This document shows positions 5,507-6,792 of a stretch of DNA of 6,792 bases, in pieces. A model generated the notes under the pieces. That model saw only the letters and a list, made by a program, of their open reading frames with translations, ran no database searches and was not told the DNA's origin. Numbering within the stretch: position 1 is the stretch's first letter; every line of letters starts with the position of its first letter. A program made the position numbers and the translations under genes. The stretch comes from Frankiaceae bacterium (GTDB lineage: Bacteria; Actinomycetota; Actinomycetes; JAVEEB01): positions 1 to 6,792 of the forward strand of contig JAVEEB010000314.1 of the NCBI GenBank assembly GCA_030840665.1. The letters are read 5' to 3'.

Positions 5507-5781
5507 TGTTCTGCGAGCGAAGCGGGCGGCTCCGATTCCGCGGCAGCCGCGGGAGCCGCGGGAGCCGCGGGGAGCAGGGCGCGGATCTGAGCGGCGACGG
5601 CCGCCGGGTCGGCGCTGGAACGGGCGGCGGCAAAACCCAGCAGGTACGTCGTCAACGGCGCCGCCGTCCGGGTCACTCCGTGCGCAACATCACGCGCGAG
5701 GTCGAGGACAAGCTCGGTGTCTGCGGCCGGCAACCGCAGCGATTCCTGCACAGTGGCCAACCACTCGTCGAGGGTGCTCAT
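5503..5781 (-). CDS. DUF6457-type small protein, MobA-associated
   Basis: 92 aa. The first 70 residues are mostly helical: MSTLDEWLATVQESLRL, then ELVLDLARDVAHGVTRTAAPLTTYLLGFAAAR (about 23-54). This fits the short DUF6457 domain of actinobacteria, which is found next to or fused to MobA-like nucleotidyltransferases. The rest (69-92) is an Ala/Pro-rich tail encoded by a tandem repeat. Its ATG (5781) shares ATGA with the stop of the mobA-like gene, and its TGA shares GTGA with arfB, so it is translated as the middle of a three-gene operon. No catalytic motif, signal peptide or membrane segment is seen. The function is unknown; a role as partner of the MobA-like enzyme is inferred from the constant neighbourhood. 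Confidence 0.75.
   Translation of the reverse strand: MSTLDEWLATVQESLRLPAADTELVLDLARDVAHGVTRTAAPLTTYLLGFAAARSSADPAAVAAQIRALLPAAPAAPAAAAESEPPASLAEQ
5546..5572. repeat. Three tandem copies of a 9-bp repeat
   Basis: GCCGCGGGA at 5546-5554 and 5555-5563, then GCCGCGGGG at 5564-5572. On the minus strand it encodes Pro-Ala-Ala units in the C-terminal tail of the DUF6457 protein. A gain or loss of one unit keeps the frame, so the tail length may vary between strains. Confidence 0.8.
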
Positions 5782-6341
5782 CGTCGCTCCTTTGCGCGCG
5801 CCAGGTCATCCGGAGTGTCGCAGTCGAACCACGGCTCGCGCCCGCCGACACCCGCCAAGGAAATCATGTCGTACGACGCGCCGGTGAACAGCCGGCGCAG
5901 AGCAAGCCCCTCCACTGGCGACGCAGCGACGAGGCGGCGTAGCGCGTCGGTCCGCCAGGCCCCGCACAGCCATTGCGGGGCGCCGGCATCGTCAACGGCC
6001 ACAGCCCCCGACTCGCGCACCCCGGAAATGAGTGCCCGGACGGTATCCGCGTCCACGAAGGGCAGATCGCCGGCCAGCACAACGACGAGGGGAGCGGTGA
6101 CGAAGGCCAACCCGGCCGCCAACGCCGCCGCCGGACCGCCACCGACCGGCTCCTCGCGCGCCCAGACCACAGGCGTCAGCGTCGGCCGGCGCTCCCCGAC
6201 GACGACGCGCGTCCCGGCGCCGACGACCGCGGCCAGTACCCGGTCGAGCAATGCAACGCCGGCTACGGTGAGGGCCGTCTTGTCGCCCCCACCCATCCGC
6301 CGGGAACTGCCGCCCGCGAGAACGATCGCGTCGTACCTCAC
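5778..6341 (-). CDS. mobA: MobA-like molybdenum cofactor guanylyltransferase
   Basis: 187 aa, the usual size. The fold is a Rossmann-type nucleotidyltransferase. The N-terminal nucleotide loop LAGGSSRRMGGGDK (8-21) carries the Lys that binds the GTP phosphates. EEPVGGGPAAALAAGL is at 63-78. The metal-binding GDLPF is at 91-95 with Asp92. The end WFDCDTPDDLARA (171-183) matches the family's NTPEDL-type closing motif. The enzyme joins GMP from GTP to molybdopterin in the cytoplasm, giving the guanine dinucleotide cofactor. A related cytidylyl- or other nucleotidyltransferase role cannot be excluded from sequence alone. GTG at 6341 is the start, with GAGG eight bases upstream. It overlaps the DUF6457 gene by 4 bases and stands 17 bases from the divergent moaE, a clear pathway link. 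Confidence 0.85.
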   Translation of the reverse strand: MRYDAIVLAGGSSRRMGGGDKTALTVAGVALLDRVLAAVVGAGTRVVVGERRPTLTPVVWAREEPVGGGPAAALAAGLAFVTAPLVVVLAGDLPFVDADTVRALISGVRESGAVAVDDAGAPQWLCGAWRTDALRRLVAASPVEGLALRRLFTGASYDMISLAGVGGREPWFDCDTPDDLARAKERR

Positions 6342-6346
6342 TCCGG

Positions 6347-6352
6347 TAGCCT
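6347..6352 (+). promoter_or_regulatory. Possible -10 box for leaderless moaE
   Basis: TAGCCT fits the actinobacterial TANNNT -10 and stands 7 bases before the ATG at 6359, the spacing of a leaderless message. No Shine-Dalgarno sequence precedes the ATG and no good -35 is seen. The whole mobA-moaE gap is only 17 bases (6342-6358). Confidence 0.35.
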
Positions 6353-6358
6353 CGCCCC

Positions 6359-6781
6359 ATGACTGACGTACGCCTCGTAGACATCCGCGACACGGAACTG
6401 TCCGTGGACGAGGTGCTCGCTGCGGTCCGCGATCCCGGCGCCGGCGGGCTCGCCTTCTTCGTCGGGGCGGTTCGTGACACCGACGAGGGCAAGTGCGTGC
6501 AGACGCTCGACTACGAGGCGCATCCCACGGCCAGTGACGAGCTGTGGCGCGTCATGCGCGACGTGGCCGACCGGCACGACGTCGTCGCCATCGCCGCGGT
6601 GCATCGCATCGGCCACCTCGAGATCGGCGACACGGCGGTCATCGTCGCGGCGTCGGCGGTTCACCGGCGCGAGGCCTTCGCCGCGGCTCATGACCTGATC
6701 GACACCCTGAAAGAAACGGTGCCGATCTGGAAGAAGCAGCGGTACGACGACGGCACCACGGACTGGGTCGGCTCGCCGTAA
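6359..6781 (+). CDS. moaE: Molybdopterin synthase catalytic subunit MoaE
   Basis: 140 aa, full length. MoaE, with the sulfur carrier MoaD, inserts two sulfurs into cyclic pyranopterin monophosphate to make molybdopterin. Conserved features visible: FFVGAVRD at 34-40 with Arg39; LDYEAH at 50-55; AVHRIGHLEIGD at 80-91; HRREAF at 102-107 (His102, Arg103 line the active site); and LKETVPIWKK at 117-126. Lys118 and Lys125 correspond to the catalytic lysines 119 and 126 of the Escherichia coli enzyme. The usual Glu after WKK is Gln127 here. ATG at 6359 is the only sensible start; no ribosome binding site is visible, which suggests a leaderless message. The partner moaD is not in the window. The stop is followed by CCGGCCGG at the window edge, possibly the start of a terminator. 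Confidence 0.95.
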   Translation: MTDVRLVDIRDTELSVDEVLAAVRDPGAGGLAFFVGAVRDTDEGKCVQTLDYEAHPTASDELWRVMRDVADRHDVVAIAAVHRIGHLEIGDTAVIVAASAVHRREAFAAAHDLIDTLKETVPIWKKQRYDDGTTDWVGSP

Positions 6782-6792
6782 CCCGGCCGGCG

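Noticed and set aside
1..6792. tRNA, rRNA, CRISPR array, riboswitch or transposase
   Set aside because: No cloverleaf, regularly spaced repeats, conserved RNA core or transposase motif was seen on either strand.

Overview
The window is high-GC DNA with strong G/C preference at third codon positions. It has GTG starts, 4- and 8-base gene overlaps and an actinobacterial-type LexA box (TCGAAC-N4-GTTCGA). The protein families (actinobacterial VLRF1, DrrA/DrrB pump, DUF222-HNH, DUF6457 beside MobA) also point to an actinomycete (Actinomycetota). I cannot place it more finely.

Left part (1-3274): a divergent cluster. On the minus strand a TetR-family regulator (685-1440) overlaps by 8 bases a VLRF1-type peptidyl-tRNA hydrolase (36-692), followed by a hairpin terminator (7-27). 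On the plus strand a two-gene ABC exporter of the daunorubicin-resistance type runs from 1537 to 3274: ATPase, then six-helix permease, overlapping by 8 bases. The 96-base gap between the divergent starts holds a TTGACA box and two similar inverted repeats spaced exactly 21 bp apart, very probably the TetR operators. One regulator therefore appears to control both a drug-type efflux pump and a ribosome-rescue hydrolase.

Middle (3275-5077): a DUF222/HNH nuclease of the mycobacterial 13E12-repeat type (3372-4889). A perfect SOS box overlaps its ATG, and a plausible leaderless promoter precedes it. Directly after its stop lies a stretch with clear codon periodicity but no start codon (about 4907-5116). 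This looks like the 3' remnant of a broken gene whose last bases run into the convergent arfB-like gene.

Right part (5078-6781): a tightly overlapping minus-strand operon, read in the order mobA-like, DUF6457, arfB-like (both junctions are 4-base overlaps). Divergent from it and only 17 bases away is moaE. MoaE completes molybdopterin and MobA attaches the nucleotide, so this part is molybdenum-cofactor synthesis, with the ribosome-rescue hydrolase ArfB riding in the same operon. The window thus holds two unrelated peptidyl-tRNA hydrolases of the ribosome-rescue type, one on each side of the pump and nuclease genes. No RNA genes, CRISPR arrays or transposases were seen.
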